64,000 nucleotides of DNA, from assembly GCA_029379225.1 (NCBI GenBank), contig JAQYWR010000009.1, positions 1-64,000 of the forward strand. The letters are read 5' to 3'. The notes below the pieces were generated by a model, which did not search any database, had not been told where the DNA came from, and saw only the letters and a list, made by a program, of their open reading frames with translations. This DNA comes from Nostoc sp. S4. GTDB taxonomy: Bacteria > Cyanobacteriota > Cyanobacteriia > Cyanobacteriales > Nostocaceae. Below, piece after piece: positions 63,947 to 64,000 of this stretch. Numbering within the stretch: the first letter of the stretch is position 1; each line of letters opens with the position of its first letter. A program made the position numbers and the translations under genes.

Positions 63947-64000
63947 TTTTGTTGTAGAATGCGAGGGGTAGCCCACCGCAGATATAACTTTTATTACAAG

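Noticed and set aside
1..64000. tRNA and rRNA genes
   Set aside because: No cloverleaf or rRNA core sequence was recognised by eye in any spacer; a covariance-model search would be needed to exclude them fully.

Overview
The window is chromosomal DNA from a filamentous, probably heterocyst-forming cyanobacterium of the Nostoc/Anabaena/Tolypothrix type. The evidence is the very frequent GCGATCGC (HIP1) octamer, heptanucleotide tandem repeats at gene edges, an LdpA circadian-input protein, a Ycf45-type R3H ATPase, a Psb34-like photosystem II assembly peptide, and the abundance of multi-PAS hybrid kinases and 4-Cys-prefix Ser/Thr kinases. No rRNA, tRNA, prophage or CRISPR array was recognised.

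Layout. 1-4.6 kb: the tail of a probable sugar-nucleotide dehydratase, S-formylglutathione hydrolase, a 962-bp internally deleted IS with 17-bp terminal inverted repeats, a small palindromic element, and a beta-helix/(TP)28/SLH protein. 4.9-12.6 kb: a minus-strand signalling operon made of a 1894-residue hybrid kinase and two REC-GGDEF proteins, one with an intact and one with a degenerate GGDEF site. 12.6-18.4 kb: a nested-palindrome repeat, phosphoketolase, an IS4 remnant, a minimal RelE-like toxin relic and a PaaK-like ligase. 18.8-22.7 kb: two tandem paralogous membrane Ser/Thr kinases. 22.7-28.2 kb: a GDSL esterase, a NUDIX hydrolase, a DUF4276/AAA ATPase pair, pgk and a universal stress protein. 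28.4-36.2 kb: two alpha/beta hydrolases, an HNH protein, a GH57 protein and a Ca2+/H+ antiporter. 36.4-39.6 kb: a decaying type I restriction locus with hsdS truncated, hsdR frameshifted and no hsdM. 39.9-47.7 kb: ruvC, yvcK, tsaE, a patatin, dihydroorotase and two tandem signal peptidases I, the second lacking the catalytic serine. 48.4-55.6 kb: a second signalling operon of hybrid kinase, REC-GGDEF-EAL and REC-kinase. 55.7-64 kb: a REC relic, ldpA, the R3H ATPase, a PD-(D/E)XK-like protein, small hypotheticals, a LuxR gene broken by a nonsense codon beside a DJ-1/PfpI isonitrile-hydratase-like gene, a DUF928 protein, a transposase remnant and Psb34.

How it fits together. Two independent operons link multi-sensor kinases to cyclic-di-GMP enzymes. 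Housekeeping genes are interspersed with eroded accessory genes (two transposases, RelE, hsdRS, luxR, REC). The best candidate for an under-described system is the AAA ATPase/DUF4276 pair at 24.5-26.3 kb, possibly with its co-directional NUDIX gene; its resemblance to OLD/PARIS-type defence modules is inference. Also notable are the Ser-to-Ala signal peptidase paralogue, the GGDEF domain with lost active site but retained I-site, and intergenic-type G-rich/C-rich repeat sequence inserted in frame into three genes of one 9-kb stretch.
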